Below are positions 1 through 11,105 of a stretch of DNA of 64,000 bases, one piece after another. The notes beneath the pieces are model-generated. The model saw only the letters and a program-made list of their open reading frames with translations, was not told where the DNA came from and did not search any database. A program made the translations under genes and the position numbers. Numbering within the stretch: the stretch's first letter is position 1; the number at the start of each line of letters is the position of its first letter. Source of the DNA: Karalla daura (Eukaryota > Chordata > Actinopteri > Chaetodontiformes > Leiognathidae); NCBI GenBank assembly GCA_029224185.1, contig CM055200.1, forward strand, positions 6,982,099 to 7,046,098. Direction: 5' to 3'.

Positions 1-130
1 CTCTGCTGATTTAAGGATTAGTGTTAGGTGCTAGGGTTAGGCTTGAGGGTAAAGCTGAAGGGTTGGAGTTAGAGTTTAGCACTGAGGCAATTGGCTAGGG
101 TTTAGAGTTAGTGTTTGGGTTAGGATATCC
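1..130 (+). repeat. Degenerate TTAGGG-like tract
   Basis: Many imperfect copies of GTTAGGG/GGTTAG-like units (GCTAGGGTTAGGCTTGAGGG, GCTAGGGTTTAGAG, GTTTGGGTTAGG). It resembles the interstitial telomere-like minisatellites found in fish genomes. The tract is cut by the window edge. Confidence 0.6.
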
Positions 131-1899
131 CTGAATCAATAGGACCAAAGTTACCAGTAGGGAGGAGTCAAAATAGAAACATAGATCATGAAAGGTGTTT
201 TGTCACTTTTCATTTTAGTTTTCAGTTTTTTCCTTTTTATCCCAATGTGCTGCTGATACTACAGATACTCATTTAAAGATTAAATAAATTCATTTGACAA
301 ATGCTTCCTGTCAACCATTTAGCACATAATGTCTCCATCAAGTGAAACTTTTCTTTCTTCGCAATAGTGTTAGAAGTTTTTGGGAAGTGCTGAGCATAAT
401 GTGTCAGACATAAAAACCATGCAGCATCTTAGAGTGAAAGGGCCGTTTACAACAAAAGGCTGCACATATTACCTTAATTGGCTTAAGACAGATGAATACT
501 AGCGTAATTATAGTTAGCCACCCAAAATAGAGAAAGTAAATTTTATTGGGCTTTTTTCCCCCCCAGCGACAGTTCTGGATTCCCCTTCTTGTCGTTGCTC
601 TCCTTCTCTGTGAAGTTTATCCCGTGACATTCATCAGCCCATAATATTGGACGTATCCATGTAGAAAGAAGACATTAATACTCCTTTCAAGAGCTGCCAT
701 TTGCAATAATTAGCTCCACTGCTGCTAAGTGAACACAACAGCTCCGCAAAATGGATGCCGCCTGGTGCACCAGCCATGGCATGATATATGACTGTCCATT
801 AAACTTGTTTTTATTCTCCTCCACACACCATAAATGACTGTGAGGAGGGAGGGGGGCTTAAGCAGACGAAAAATGGAGGATGGAAGAGAAAAGGAGAAAC
901 CGCAATGAGGGGACAGGATGAAGTAGAGGGGAAAAGGATTGTGGGTACAAGGGAGTGAAAACTGCTATTTTTTTCCCTACTTCATCATGTAGGACTAATT
1001 AGCACAGCCTTGGCTGCATCGTGTTTATGTAAAGCTCAAGGCTGATAAGTCCTGAAAGGGACAATGAAAAAAAACAGAGCTGACAATATTGAAAACAATT
1101 TTATGTATCAAGTACAGAATAAAAAGTTCTGCATTGCCATTCATGTATACAAGCAGGCGCTAGCACACATCTGACTTTGACATGATTTATTTTCTTAAAT
1201 GAAACAACAACTTGCTTAAATTGGTGCTTAAATTATTAGGAATGCTTTGGGAGTTGGAACAGCACTGCATAAAGAAGTTACCTGAAGTTAATGTTGAAAT
1301 GTGTCACATTTTACACATTTTTGATTAATTTCCCTTGAAGTAAAGTAGTTCAGGTGAGAATCAGGTTCAACATTGTCAGTGCTGTCATGTCCTGTCACAC
1401 ACATAATGTAAGAACTCACACTCACAGGTAAATAGTCAAAAAAACAAAAAATCCCTAAAAAACTTGATTTTAAGCGTCATTATCACATAAATGACACATT
1501 CGATGTTGGGCGATCAGTATTCAGTGACGTTTCAAAAGGGCTGTCATTTTGAGGGACTATGAGTGTCAGGTAAGATGAGCGCTATTCTTCTTTTGCTATT
1601 TAATTAACATCACCTCAAATTCATTTTCTATTCCTCTTTCTTTAGCCCCTTCCTTCCACTATCTCATCGTCTCTTATCACGCCCTCCTCTGCACTTTCAT
1701 CTTCACTCCCCTGGCAGATGGAAATGAGATCTTTACAAAGAGATGAAGTGAGACAAAAAGATCAGTAGAAAAATGAACATGTGACAGAAATCTTCACTAC
1801 TTGCAGAATACGTGCCACACCCCAACCTGGTACTGAGTGCTGGGAAGGAGAGAGAGAGAGATGCCCACCACCACAACATAATGTCTGACAGGAGCTATC

Positions 1900-2065
1900 A
1901 AACAACAATCCCCTGAACCGGTTGCCAGCCACTGCAGGACTGTAAACTGGAGTCCATCACTCTATCATTCATCTAGCTGAATGGATGTTTTTTGGAGGAA
2001 ACCAGAGAACCTAAAGAAAATCCATGCACACATGAGAAGAACATGCAAATAGCCAGGAGTGGCCA
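1900..2065 (+). mobile_element. Decayed interspersed repeat (teleost family)
   Basis: The succession of a 'ggttgccagccactgcagga'-like part, then 'ggaggaaaccagagaacct' and 'agaagaacatgcaaat' matches the order of a high-copy non-coding repeat found across fish genomes. It is heavily mutated. The family assignment is from memory of the motif only. Confidence 0.5.
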
Positions 2066-4048
2066 GGAGAGGGATTTGATTATCTTCTCAGAGACATAAG
2101 TTGTCTTTATTCCACAAAAGAGGCATTTTACATATGTTTATATTCATACAAGGAACATGAACAGAGCCTAAGTATTTGGTCTGTCTGACTGAGATTCCTG
2201 ATCCCGGGCCTGATCCCCTGTGTGGGCTAAGCAGTCACTAAACATAGAAAATTGACTTCCCACGTATTCCTGTAAATCTCTGCATAATATTTCTAATTGT
2301 ATACTTTAATTAAAATAATGAACAATAATTAGCCCAATCATCAATTATGTTAATGGCTCGATTGTCATATTATTATATTCTGACTGCAGGTGTTTCGACT
2401 TCCCCAGGAGAAAATGTCATTATTAACATTAACGATTGCTCCGCATTTAACAAGTGTTTCTCTCAGGTCTGACGGTGTCACCATGACCCACCATCGACCC
2501 TGAAAACGCCTGCGTGCTTTCCTTCAAAATGTCTTCCATGTAAAAAGGACTGTTATCCTATTGAAGTGAAGTGAAGTTGCTCTCAGCCACGCATCTGCTT
2601 AAGTGCTGCTGTGCTTACATTCTAGAGGTGCTTGTAAGAGAGTAACTGAGCTCCCCAGAAATTAATGCTCTGGCCTTGAAGCGGGTGTAAGCTGAAATAC
2701 AATATTTGCTATTTAGCTGGGCAGGACAACAGTTCATAGATTTGGTTTGCGATATACTTCCTCAAGCCTTTGTCAACAGAGCTGCATAAATCAGCTCTGG
2801 GGCAAAAAAACAAGTTGTGAGCAGAAAACTGACCCACTTTTTAAAGTATTGTTAATGTAACGGTTGCTTATTTGCATATCCATTGCAGTTGTGGAGCGGC
2901 ATTTGCATTCATTAGGAACCAAAACTCAATGTCATAGTGCTTACGCATACTAACTGTACTTCTCCTCTGCACTCGAAATAGGTATAAAGTGCTGATGCAA
3001 AATACAACAAATAACTTTCTGACTGGAATGAAGACAAATATATATTTCCAGTGCTGCTCATGAGAGACAGATTGGTTTGCGGGGTCCGGCAGGATTAATC
3101 TAAATGGTGAACAGGTGTGACGTCCACAATGACCAGAGCTGCGGTCCAGCGCACAGCGTGGGGCTGTAAAGTCAACTCTGTGGCCCGACAGAGCACAAGC
3201 CCTTGTCCCAGTTAACAAAGAACATCTCTCACAGTACATAAAATCCCAAATCCCCTTGCCCCATATTTTATCAAGTAAAAAAAGCCAACATCGCACCATC
3301 ACCAAGGCCACTGTTCCATTTAGCTAAATAAAATTGCTGAAAGCCCTTGGCCTATTTTCCCGACGTTTAACACGGCCAAAAAAGAGTTTGCAGCTATTAC
3401 TTTCATTCCCAAGGACCTCTGGCTTCTTCTAGGGAGTCCCCCCTCCATGAGTGGTTTAATTTCCCTCATCATGTATTTACTTTGTTAAAGAGCTATAAGA
3501 ATGACTTCGAGATAGCTATTCTCAGAGGTTTCCTTCAGTGAGTAGCAAGAGAAACGTCTCTTCAGATGAAGATAACTGGGCTAAAACCTGCTCAGCTCGG
3601 CCTCGAAGAGTCGACAGACTTAATGGCAGTGCTTGTAGTTCCACCTGAGTGCAGCTAGGGGGAGGTCTAGGTTTGTTGCTCTGGTCTCAGCTGCGGTTGT
3701 GCTGTCTTGATTGGTCTCTACTGCAGCAGGCGGAGACTCAGACCAGGAAGAAGGGAGGTGAAGACCGGCTGCCCACAACACAACCTGCCACACATACAGA
3801 GACAGAGAGGGATCACATGTGCCTGTGATGCTATGTGCATGGGAAATGTTCCCCTATGCTGGTATGATGGCTTCAATATAATCCTAACCCCATAGTTATT
3901 GCTTGTGTCCTGTATTGTTTTAAGACCCTGAAGATCTGTTCAGTATTTCTTACCTCAATGTTTTGTTTGTGCTGTATCACTTACTTCTTCCTCAGATGTT
4001 TCCATGAATTAGGAGTACTCATCACAGCAGCGTCTGTCGGCTACCACC

Positions 4049-4240
4049 ATGGGCCAGCTGCTCTCCTCCTCTTCCTCAGAAGAGCTTTCCCATGTGAAGG
4101 ATGCTCTTGGGTCTCTCTTGTATGACACCATGTTGGAAGGAGGGGCCGTACCTGACCTGGCTGTGGTCCATCCTCTCCATCTGACCAGTCAGGATGAGAG
4201 CTTAGACTCTCGAGCCGGCCTGCAGGAACAGCTGCGGCAG
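4049..4240 (+). CDS. Unknown gene, exon 1
   Basis: Codons 1-64, from the Kozak ATG to LQEQLRQ. It contains the candidate myristoylation signal followed by a serine run. The donor is CAG|GTCTGA, which is weak beyond the GT; the frame stops one codon into the intron (TGA at 4244), so the splice is needed. Confidence 0.78.
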
Positions 4241-5057
4241 GTCTGACAGGTTCAACAAAAAAGGAGTGACACTCAGGATGTAGACTTGACCAGAAAACAT
4301 GAAGTGGTCTGTTCTCCTCGTTTAGAACAAGCAGTGCCCCACTCATTGATTTCCTCCTTAAGTCCTTTGCAGTTTTGCGATAAAACAGGAGGGTGGCGTT
4401 GCCTTGAGACATCTCACAGAGACGAATAGCACAAAATGCAGCTCAGTGTTAGAAATGTGAGCCTTTTGGGGCACTGTAAAGAGGTTACAAATCAATAAAG
4501 TGGCCAACAAGGAGCAATGCAATGATGACAAATGCTCCTCGCAGTTTTTTTCCTCAAAAGCAGAGAGAGTAATCTACTCAGCAAGCATTCTGATTTTATT
4601 GTGACGGATGCTGTGAAACCGAAGCCGTTCATTTCCTCTCATCCAGCTGCAGGGCGACCTCAGTAGCAGGGCGCCCACCTACCTGAGGGATCTGATTGGC
4701 CGGCTGTCGAGCTTCTCGGATGAGCCGCGCCTGGCTGGCCTGGTGGGATTGGTGGTGACGATGGTGATGGATATGGCCTACACGTCTTCCAAACAGTCGT
4801 CAGGAGGGAAAGGAAAGTCAGCAGGGTCCTCATCATGCCAGGTAGAGCCTCTAATGGAGGCAATTTGGAAAAGGAAGCACAAACGAGTCCCTTACAGATA
4901 CTTAGACTTAATGCAAAAGTACACATTTAGGGTTTATTTCAGTTTAGATTTGGCTTCCAAAAAAGTATGAAAATGAGTGCAGGCACCACTCAACCAGGCA
5001 GTATGTTGCCCACATCAGAAAAAAATAATTGTAATACAATAACTAGCTATATATACA

Positions 5058-5117
<60 letters not shown>

Positions 5118-7793
5118 CTGAGTATTTAAATGTAAGTAATTGAGATATCCATTTGCAGTTGCGACCTTACTTACCCATTGTATTATTTCTGTCTTTGAAG
5201 TTAAGATGTTTACACATGATGTCGAACAATATAGATGCCGGGAGAGAATTATCTTGACTCTTCTCAACATTATGAAGGCTTGTTCATTGATATAAATTAA
5301 ATCCTAAGTAGATGGTGGAACAGGCTTAGCTTCGATGGCAATATGACGGTATTTGTACTGTGTCCGTTTCATGCATGGATTTAGATGTCCTAAATAAGCA
5401 CTGTGGAACACTGTGCCTCAAAATATCATGTGATGTCAACAAAATTAGATAAGGATTGTCCTGGTCCTATTTTAAGATCATAATTCTCTTCAGGAAATCC
5501 ATTTCCTATCACTGGAGTCAGACAGACAAATATCTGTCTCAGCTGAGAATGTGTTATAATATTGCGTGTTGCTTTAAGTGTTTCCGTGCGACACTATTAT
5601 TTATAGTGTCATGGCTTTTATGTCATAACAGAGCATCATCCTGCCTGAGTTCACTGATTCGTGTGATCCATCTGTGTTCTGCGGCCAATGAATCCTGCTC
5701 TGTCTGTAGTTTAACTGAAAGGAACAAAGTATGTGTATGTCTCTCTATCATGTTAATGCATGAATCCCTCCACCAGAGAATCCAGGAGCTCCAGGAGGTG
5801 ATGGAGGAGTACCTGAAGCGCTGCAGGATCAACCTGAGCGACAAAGACAAACTGATACAGGACTCCATCAGGCTGGAGGCCCAGTTCAGTCTCATCCTGA
5901 CACAGCTGAAGACCTGTCTGCTCGGGGGGGACTGCGACTCCAGGTGAGAGAGAGCGCGCTGTGTTGAGATATGAAAGGATAAGGACGAGTGCGGTGGGGA
6001 TGAGTTTGTTATGTTGTGCTGCAGGTCTCTGAGGCACTGGGCCAGCGGAGCAGCCTTTCATACCCAGATGTTGCTTCATCTGGCTCGGCTCGAGGGTAAA
6101 GCTGAACCGCTGGGTGCAAGGGCAGTGCTGGAGCAGTACAAGGACGACCTTACGCAGATTCTACCTGCTTACAGGTGACATAGCATATTGCTTTGAACTG
6201 AAGCACCAAGTCACTACTGATTATTAGAATCAGTTCAGAGTGAAATACAGCGGATATAAGCTTCATGAATGGCGAATCTCAGGTTTTACTGGCTGCATAC
6301 ATTACATGCATTTGCACAGTTGGTTCAGCAATGGAAACTTTTCCTTTTTGATTAAATTCAATTAAGTAAATGTAACTATGTTTTGCTGAATATGATTCAT
6401 TAGGAATGCAATATTTTAACTGCAAACAATTTAAATGGAATAAACTACAGAATTTTGCACAAGCTTCCTCCAATGTCGGAGTTGCATAACAGCTAAAAAG
6501 CTTAAAAGGTTTTATACGCTGTATCTTGCTCGCTATATAGTTCAGTCTCCTTCTTTTGATTATGTCTCGGAGTAGCTGGAGGCTGCACAATAGGTGGACT
6601 GGACACCTATACAAAACGCTGCTGCACAGCATGCAGTCCAAGTCTAAACAGGGAAGATGAGACCATATGTCAGATAGCAAGCACACAGCACTTCGGTGGA
6701 AGCAGAGGCCTAATAAAGCTCACTGACAGTGGAAACCACAGCCATGGAGAGCTGGGCTGTCTGCTGTGAGACAAGCTCTCCAGCCTGCTCCAGATCTGAC
6801 AGGGAAAACACCAAAAAAGCCATCAGACTGTCAGATGAGTGCAGCCCTAAACTTTCAGCTTGCATTTAAACTTCCTGCGAGCTGTAAAAAACATTAAGCT
6901 TGACAGGCAATAGCTGCAATTATGCCACCGTCAACATTATGTGAGTAGAGAGGGAAAATAAACATGGGAAGTAAACAGTAATACAAATTTTCAGCCTGTC
7001 TGTGATAGCTGTAAGTGCTGAATCTGAATTTTGGAAATGTGCTTTTAGTGTGAAAAGCAAGTGTGAAAGAAAGAAATTGAGTGCGAACTGTCCTCCCATC
7101 CTCAATCTTTTCATTGCAGGCGCTATAAGTCTCACACAGTTTCAGTTCTGAAATGTCACGGGGGTCTCCTGGCATCTTGCAACCCCTCCGAGGAGACCCC
7201 AGAGGAGGGATCCATGACTGGACTCACCGTGACCGACAGAGAGATGGGAAAAAGTGTGACTGTCCCTCTTTCTGCCCTGGAAACAGTGACAGGTAAGCCG
7301 TCTAAAAGCGATTAAGGAAACTACACTTTGTGTGATTTTGCATTAAAATGAGATAATATGATCTTTAACAGAGAGAAGGAAAGCGTCCAACAAGTCCTCT
7401 ACAGCTGTATCCTCCATTAACCTGGACCTGGTCACCTCAGAGCAGTACGCCCAGACCTACCTGGATCATTTGTTCTCAGAGAAGGGACCCGTGGCGGAGC
7501 TGGAGAACTACTTCATCAGGGCGAGTGACAATCTGAGAACGCTGAGAATCCCTCCGGTATGTAAAAACAAGACGGTGGAGAGGAGTGGGATCGAACAAAA
7601 TGATGAAGCGTGTGCTGAAGATGTGGTAGAGGGAATTAGTGCGGCGCAGTTATTGCACTTGGGCAAGGATGACAAAAGCAGAGTGAGAGGAGATGAGGCA
7701 GAGGAGGCGAGAGATCAAAGCCTGAAACTGAGTATTGTGGAGACTCAGCCGGATCAGAGCCTCGACCTCGGTCCTCACGCTGCGGCGACGTGA
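4049..7793 (+). CDS. Unrecognised six-exon protein-coding gene (432 aa)
   Basis: Seen: exons 4049-4240, 4647-4841, 5777-5943, 6025-6174, 7120-7292 and 7372-7793 join through GT-AG introns (406, 935, 81, 945 and 79 bp) into one open frame of 1299 nt with every splice phase compatible. The start lies in a strong Kozak context (ACCACCATGG). The N-terminus MGQLLSSSSS fits the N-myristoylation rule (Gly2, small residue at 6), so membrane attachment is possible. Residues 93-105 (LAGLVGLVVTMVM) are hydrophobic but short for a membrane span. Residues about 130-170 are charged and probably helical (RIQELQEVMEEYLKRC). The last 80 residues are acidic and low in complexity. No catalytic motif or signal peptide is visible. 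I do not recognise the family, and it could be a teleost or vertebrate orphan. The function is unknown; the gene structure itself is well supported. Confidence 0.83.
4647..4841 (+). CDS. Unknown gene, exon 2
   Basis: Codons 65-129, phase 0 at both ends, with acceptor CATCCAG and donor CAG|GTAGAG. It encodes LQGDLSSRAPTYLRDLIGRL, the short hydrophobic stretch, and a Ser/Gly/Lys-rich tail. A second AG six bases downstream (4651-4652) would remove Leu-Gln without changing frame. Confidence 0.78.
5059..5115 (+). repeat. Compound (GT)n-(AT)n microsatellite
   Basis: Six GT units are followed by about 22 AT units, in intron 2 of the six-exon gene. The AT part is self-complementary. Confidence 0.95.
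5777..5943 (+). CDS. Unknown gene, exon 3
   Basis: It begins after CCACCAG with RIQELQEVMEEYLKRCRINL and ends TCCAG|GTGAGA, splitting an Arg codon. The heptad-like spacing of Leu/Val/Met suggests an amphipathic helix. There are three Cys near its end (TCLLGGDC plus one earlier). Confidence 0.82.
6025..6174 (+). CDS. Unknown gene, exon 4
   Basis: An 81-bp intron precedes it. It reads SLRHWASGAAFHTQMLLHLA and then a charged helical segment ending QILPAY, with donor ACAG|GTGACA. Both splice phases match the neighbouring exons. Confidence 0.82.
7120..7292 (+). CDS. Unknown gene, exon 5
   Basis: The acceptor TTTTCATTGCAG is strong. The exon encodes RYKSHTVSVLKCHGGLLASC, an acidic linker, then GLTVTDREMGKSVTVPLSAL, which looks like beta-strand or turn sequence. 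The donor is GACAG|GTAAGC. Confidence 0.82.
7372..7793 (+). CDS. Unknown gene, terminal exon 6
   Basis: A 79-bp intron with acceptor TTTAACAG precedes it. The exon starts ERRKASNKSS, continues through SEQYAQTYLDHLFSEKGPVA and ENYFIRASDNLRTLRIPP, then runs as an acidic low-complexity tail to TGA at 7791. A good donor-like GTATGT at 7557 offers an alternative end after RIPP, in which case the tail would be intronic. The polyadenylation signal 42 nt after the stop favours the terminal-exon reading. Confidence 0.75.
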
Positions 7794-7834
7794 AATCACA
7801 AGATGTCGTTTGTTCAATGAAGTGAAGCATTAAA

Positions 7835-7840
7835 AATAAA
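7835..7840 (+). terminator. Polyadenylation signal of the unknown gene
   Basis: AATAAA lies 42 nt after the TGA stop of the six-exon gene. It is followed within about 30 nt by GT-rich sequence (GTCGCTGTGTTTGTC), as expected for a cleavage region. Confidence 0.65.
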
Positions 7841-9392
7841 AGCCATAGAGAAACGTCGCTGTGTTTGTCATTTATGCACTAACTTTAAAGAAGCTGGAAA
7901 GTAGGGATCCGAGGTTTGCAACAGGTGTCCAAGCAGAGAAAAATAAGCTTAAACACTTAATGTGTTGGTCTCTTTGGCAAGTAAACCATCGAACCACTTC
8001 CGAGGCGTTGTCACTTTGGCAACATTTATCAATGTAATTCAACTTTAGTAAGATGATTTCTTTTGTGCCTCTTCTGAAAAGGTCTCGGGCGTCCCACACC
8101 TGTCGACCACCGTCGCAGGACAATTTCGCAGCCTGTGAGAGAAAAGCCACGGCGAGGGCGGGGGGGACGGTCTGAGCGATGTTCACAGGCGAGATGCCAC
8201 TTTGCGCTAAGTGTTCCCGGCTCGGAAAGGTCGCAAAGATGCTTTCTCTCTCCCAGCATTATGGTGCGCTCTGCAGCAGGTGGGCGGCCGAGCGAGCGGC
8301 ACAGGAAGGAGCTCTCATGTGGCGTCGCTGGCAGCAGCGTGTGAATGTCAGCGCTGGAAGGAGAGTCTGAGTGGATTTGTGCGTGTGGGTGTGTTGGCGT
8401 GAGTGCGTGTGTGAGGAAGACTCGGGAGAGGCGTGTGTCTCGTGGAGAGAAATTTGCGAAAATACGAAGAATTGAGGAGAGTTATTGTGCGTCCGTGTCA
8501 CTTGAAAATGGATGAATGATCAAAAGACTGTCTAAAAAGGAAGGTGTGTGTGTGTGTGTCTGACTCTGAGAATGAGGGATAATGGTGATGGCTGTGCAGA
8601 AAGAAAGGGGGAGAGCGGTACAAGTGGTTGATGGTTTTTCTGTGTGTGTTTGAGTGTGTGTCAGGTCTCGGTAGCTGTCGATGAGTCACGCTTCACAGCT
8701 CCAATTACTGGTCTCTGCTCTCCTAATGCTGCCTGATTGGTGTTATTACTCTCGCTCTTCTATTCTCTTACACACGTTTTTTCTTTTTTCCTTCCCTCTC
8801 GCTGGCTATCAAACTAGTGTGACTTTATTATTCTCTATAATGAAATTCCTTCTGGTTTTGTCCACACACGCTAATGAAGAGCCGCATATTTAATTCAGGT
8901 ACGCCTTACAGTAGCAGATCGAATACCGTGCAGCATGCGTTTTCTTGCCATGCAGGTTCATATTTCTTTCTGAAGGCCGTTAAGTCTTCATCTACATGTA
9001 AATTAATGTTTTTTTTCAGTGTTCTATGTGGTTTTTCATTCCACAGCTAATTAAAATCTGTGGCTTTATGCCAGAGGATTATATGGTCACATATGGGTTA
9101 AAGCAAAGTTGATTCCATTGGCTGAATAAAATGTTCCTCTCAGCGCTGCTCTCATTAGACCACATTCATTCATTCATATTGTTGTTTGTTGGTTTTATGT
9201 GTAGAGTTATATTTGCATCTAAATGTACATAGCTTTTTTCTTTTTTACTTATCCACTTCTGCTGTTTCACACTGTCAACTCTGCTGAAATTTCTCCGTTG
9301 TGGGATGAATACAGAATACTCTGTTCCTGCCTATACAATTCACAGCTGAACATCAGCACTTTTTTTTCCGAGGAGATTTCACATCAACACAG

Positions 9393-9393
<1 letters not shown>

Positions 9394-9436
<43 letters not shown>
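9394..9436 (+). repeat. (AT)n microsatellite
   Basis: About 21 AT units, uninterrupted. Confidence 0.95.
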
Positions 9437-9439
<3 letters not shown>

Positions 9440-9509
9440 CACATTTCATATTTTGCATTGTCCTAAGCAAGGCCACATGTTGGATGAGTGGCTAGCACTT
9501 TCACTTCAC

Positions 9510-9790
9510 AGTGAGCAGGTGTGCCCCATAGTCAGACTCTGCGTTTGCGTGTTCTCCCTATGTATGTGTGGGTTTTCTCCTGATACTAACAGATACTACT
9601 AACAGGTCTAACAGTCTGAAAACATGCATTCAAGCTCAGGTGTGAGTATGTAAGTGAATGTGTCAGTGACCTGTGATGGACTGGTCACCTGTCCAGGGTG
9701 CATTCACTGTCTTTGCCCCATATGTGCACTGGAGCAGACCCCTGCATCACCGTTAATGTGAAGGTAAGATAGTGGATTTAGAGTGCCGTG
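9510..9790 (+). mobile_element. Decayed interspersed repeat (teleost family)
   Basis: Segments such as 'gcgtgttctccctatgtatg', 'gtctgaaaacatgcattcaa', 'ctggtcacctgtccagggtg' and 'ggagcagacccctg' follow the order of a common fish repeat, in the opposite orientation to the copy at 1900. It is diverged. Confidence 0.55.
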
Positions 9791-9839
9791 TTTCACTACA
9801 AAGCATTCAATAATGTGAAAAAAAGGGTGAAAAAACAAC

Positions 9840-9930
9840 TTGGGTGGAATTTTGGGTTTATGGAGGAATTTGGGGGAATTCTGAGGGAATTCTGCGGAAT
9901 TTGGGGAAATGTTCCCCAAATGTTCCGATG
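9840..9930 (+). repeat. GGAATT-type short minisatellite
   Basis: Imperfect 8-14 nt units built on GGAATTYTG / GGAATTTGGGG are repeated about six times. Confidence 0.6.
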
Positions 9931-10246
9931 CAAACTGTGAAAGAAAGCGGGCTTTCAAGTCCAATCTCACATCTCGCATTTTAAAGTAGGGAGAAAGTAA
10001 GAGCATGCAACTTAACTCTGACAATCTTGTCTTCCTGACTGTGTAGGAACATGTTCTGTAGGGGCAAAGGGTCAAGATGCAGCTCCCACATAGACACCTA
10101 AATTAAAACCCGAAGAGATTTAGAGTTTCCTAGTTAAAGGAATGCACTTGATAACGTATAAACACAGAGGTGCGTCCAGATTTTCCAATGAGCTACCATG
10201 ATTGAGAGCATGCTGGAATGTTGTTTTTCCCTTCTCCAGTTCTAAG

Positions 10247-10249
<3 letters not shown>

Positions 10250-10279
<30 letters not shown>
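10250..10279 (+). repeat. (GT)n microsatellite
   Basis: About 14 GT units, followed by interrupted GT sequence to 10296. Confidence 0.95.
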
Positions 10280-10280
<1 letters not shown>

Positions 10281-11039
10281 TGTTTGTGTGTGTGTATGAC
10301 CATGGCTGGTCGTCGTGAAAGCGTCGCCGCGGCAACAGAAAATCGGCACAGTAACTCGACATCATCTCGCCGCCCACAGCCTCTCAGCAGAGAACAGCCG
10401 CTGACACAAAGTAACCCACTGTCGAGTGTGAGTCTGTGTGTTCGAGCACTGCATGTGTTTGTGTCGGTGGGTGTGCCGCTGTGTAAACTCAGTAGTGTTT
10501 TGTGAGTTTTTCGTGTGTGTGTGTGTGTATGCATTTCCATCTCACTCAAAATGAAGAAGAGGACTTGGACTGAAACTTCTAGCAAGAGAGAAGGTGGGAG
10601 ACGAGTTAAGGGAGCACAGAGGGAGCTGTGAATGTAGCAAGAGAGGGAGGGGCATGAGGAATGAGAGAGATGGAGGAGTGAAGGGAAGGAGGTGACAGAC
10701 TGTGGGAAAGAGAGTGAAGGCGAGAGAGAAGAAAAATCAGAATGCCAGACAACTGGAACAGCGTGGACCTAGAAAAGAAAACCCGAGCAGAATGATGGAT
10801 GATAGAAAATCACAGCCCCTGAAATCTTGGCATCGCACATTGATTGTTCATGTATTAATTTAGCTCTAAACCCCAAAATCTTTTCTCATTTAGCCTCCTT
10901 TATTATTATTTATCACTATTATTACATGGTTTGCTAGATTTGTCTGGTTGGTTAGCAAAAAAAAAATGGAAATCATTTCCAGTAACAAAGCAGGTAAGAT
11001 GATGGATGGATTGATTAATTGATAGCATATTCTTGAATG

Positions 11040-11105
11040 CACCAATTTCAATGATCCAAATTTCCCTCAGGGGTCAATTAAGTATATCTGTATCTGTATG
11101 ATATA
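11040..11105 (+). mobile_element. LINE 3'-tail-like relic
   Basis: 'aatttccctcaggggtcaat' is followed by short 'tatctgtatctgtat' repeats. This is the typical 3' end of several fish non-LTR elements (consensus-like 'aatttcccc...aataaagtatctatct'). Confidence 0.5.

Larger units (their letters stand above)
1..4048. other. Left flank, no gene seen
   Basis: It contains a degenerate telomere-like tract at the start, TAAT-rich sequence around 2280-2420, and a decayed interspersed repeat at about 1900-2065. The reading frames here are short, lack splice continuity and resemble no family. The region just before 4049 would be the promoter and 5' UTR of the six-exon gene; I see no clear TATA box. Confidence 0.5.

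Noticed and set aside
2868..3311. 147-codon minus-strand open frame upstream of the unknown gene
   Set aside because: No recognisable domain, mixed composition, no splice support; such lengths occur by chance in 64 kb.
5456..5776. Upstream part of the open frame that contains exon 3 of the unknown gene
   Set aside because: It reads through intron 2 only because no stop occurs there; the acceptor CCACCAG before RIQELQ and the exon 2 phase place the true exon start at 5777.
8135..8501. Several overlapping Arg/Ser-rich frames downstream of the unknown gene
   Set aside because: They come from the CpG-rich patch, where stops are rare; all frames look equally open and none is protein-like.
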